A stretch of DNA of 50,802 nt, taken from positions 8,148-58,949 of the forward strand of contig DLBY01000122.1 in NCBI GenBank assembly GCA_002480345.1, given 5' to 3'. The translations under genes and the position numbers were made by a program. A model generated the notes under the pieces. The model saw nothing but the letters and a program-made list of their open reading frames with translations. It had not been told where the DNA came from and searched no databases. This stretch comes from Phycisphaerales bacterium UBA7812 (GTDB lineage Bacteria; Planctomycetota; Phycisphaerae; Phycisphaerales; UBA1924). This document shows, piece by piece, positions 50,132 through 50,802 of this stretch (position 1 is the first letter of the stretch; each line of letters begins with the position of its first letter).

Positions 50132-50802
50132 TCAGTGCGGGGCGATCCGGGTCAGCAGGCGGCCCGGGAGCCAGCAGGCGAGCAGGGAGGCGAGCGCGAT
50201 GCACCCCGCGGCGACGACGAACCCGGACTCGAGGTTCTGGTCGACGCCCTTGTGGATCAGCCGCATGATCTGGGGGCCCACGACCGCGATGCACCAGGCG
50301 CCGCCCAGCATCATGCCGCTCGCGAACGAGGTGCGGTGGGGGAGGAGCCGCTGCCCGAGCGACATGCTGACGGGGACGAGCGACCCGAATCCGAACCCCG
50401 CGGCGATGGTCAGCAGGCCCGCGACGCTGGAGGCCGCGAAGGTCCCGGACCATCCGAGGGTCTCGGCGAATGCGGGCGCTTGGGGAATCAGCAGGATCGC
50501 GCCGGACCCGATGAGCGGGATCAGGATGAAAGCCTTCTTCTCGAGTTTCGCGGGCAGGAAGAACCCGAGGGCGAGGGCGCCGAATCCCATGCCGACCTGC
50601 ATGGAGCCCTGCAGGGGACCGTTGAGTTCGCTGGCTTTCTGCCCGAGCTGCTCGTTGAGCGCCGTGACCCCCGCGTCGGCGCGCACGAGGCGCTCCGTCC
50701 ACTCGATCATCAGATAGACGAGCATCTGGTTGGTGGTGAATCGGATGATGTTCCCGGCGTAGAGGATCCAGAACGCGACCCACCGGCGGGTCTGCTCCGC
50801 CT
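50132..50802 (-). CDS. MFS-type permease, N-terminus cut off by window end
   Basis: Open to the right-hand edge of the window, so the start is missing: residues before the ATG at 50725 (RRWVAFWILYAGNIIRFTTN) belong to the same protein. Several membrane segments are visible (MGFGALALGFFLP, FILIPLIGSGAILLIPQAP, SSVAGLLTIAAGFGFGSLV, SGFVVAAGCIALASLLACWLPG), with a basic loop LPAKLEKKAF between the first two. This is the C-terminal half of a major facilitator; substrate not identifiable. Confidence 0.82.
   Translation of the reverse strand, partial: AEQTRRWVAFWILYAGNIIRFTTNQMLVYLMIEWTERLVRADAGVTALNEQLGQKASELNGPLQGSMQVGMGFGALALGFFLPAKLEKKAFILIPLIGSGAILLIPQAPAFAETLGWSGTFAASSVAGLLTIAAGFGFGSLVPVSMSLGQRLLPHRTSFASGMMLGGAWCIAVVGPQIMRLIHKGVDQNLESGFVVAAGCIALASLLACWLPGRLLTRIAPH

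Noticed and set aside
1..50802. CRISPR arrays, insertion sequences, integrases or attachment sites
   Set aside because: No regularly spaced repeats, transposase or integrase motifs were found on either strand.

Overview
The window is GC-rich chromosomal DNA, densely packed and almost entirely coding, from a Gram-negative-type bacterium with an outer membrane (TolC protein, porin ending in Phe, lipoproteins, MacAB-type exporter) that uses the MEP isoprenoid pathway (ispG). The combination of a strong GTG/TTG component among starts, a Tat-exported asparaginase, IspG, an FtsK with very acidic segments, and many exported hypotheticals fits Planctomycetota, most likely class Phycisphaerae. That placement is inferred from gene style, not from a marker tree.

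Layout. 1-7.2 kb: end piece of an exported protein, two SAM methyltransferases, a DinB-family protein, a PfkB sugar kinase, LemA and a fused M48 membrane protease. 7.2-8.15 kb: a noticeably AT-richer YwqG/DUF1963 gene, probably acquired. 8.2-14.2 kb (minus strand): four-S1-domain RNA-binding protein, Gfo/Idh/MocA oxidoreductase, thioredoxin with a CMPC active site, folP, and a Met-rich exported protein. 14.3-21.4 kb (minus): ftsK, a ketoglutarate-semialdehyde-type aldehyde dehydrogenase tightly followed upstream by a Tat-exported N4-glucosaminyl-asparaginase, and a DMT permease. 21.5-28.1 kb: SRPBCC/AHSA1 protein, ABC-F protein, AbiC-like phage abortive-infection protein, medium-chain dehydrogenase, NTF2-like lipoprotein, small membrane protein, SRPBCC protein. 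28.1-33.1 kb: ligA and folD diverging from a 25-bp gap, tatA, ispG. 33.4-38.8 kb: MacA-like adaptor, ABC ATPase, permease and TolC-like protein, a complete tripartite exporter. 38.8-42.9 kb (minus): phoH, pgpH, dtd. 43.0-47.5 kb: lipoprotein, histidine kinase and response regulator of PhoR/PhoB type, and a divergent phosphate-selective-type porin with a long structured 5' leader and a strong terminator. 47.5-50.8 kb: a palindromic repeat cluster, argS, a PilZ protein and a truncated MFS permease.

The genes are mostly housekeeping. Three observations stand out. First, translation starts fall into two classes: genes with a Shine-Dalgarno, and at least eight genes (pfkB-type kinase, ftsK, asparaginase, DMT permease, ligA, folD, ispG, argS) with no Shine-Dalgarno but a TANNNT -10 hexamer 5-9 nt before the start codon, the signature of leaderless transcripts. 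Second, FolD differs from the canonical enzyme at all three classical catalytic positions (Lys to Gln, Gln to His, Asp to Glu). Third, the porin leader carries three hairpins downstream of a clear TTGTAC-17-TACACT promoter.

No tRNA, rRNA, CRISPR array, insertion sequence or origin was recognised.
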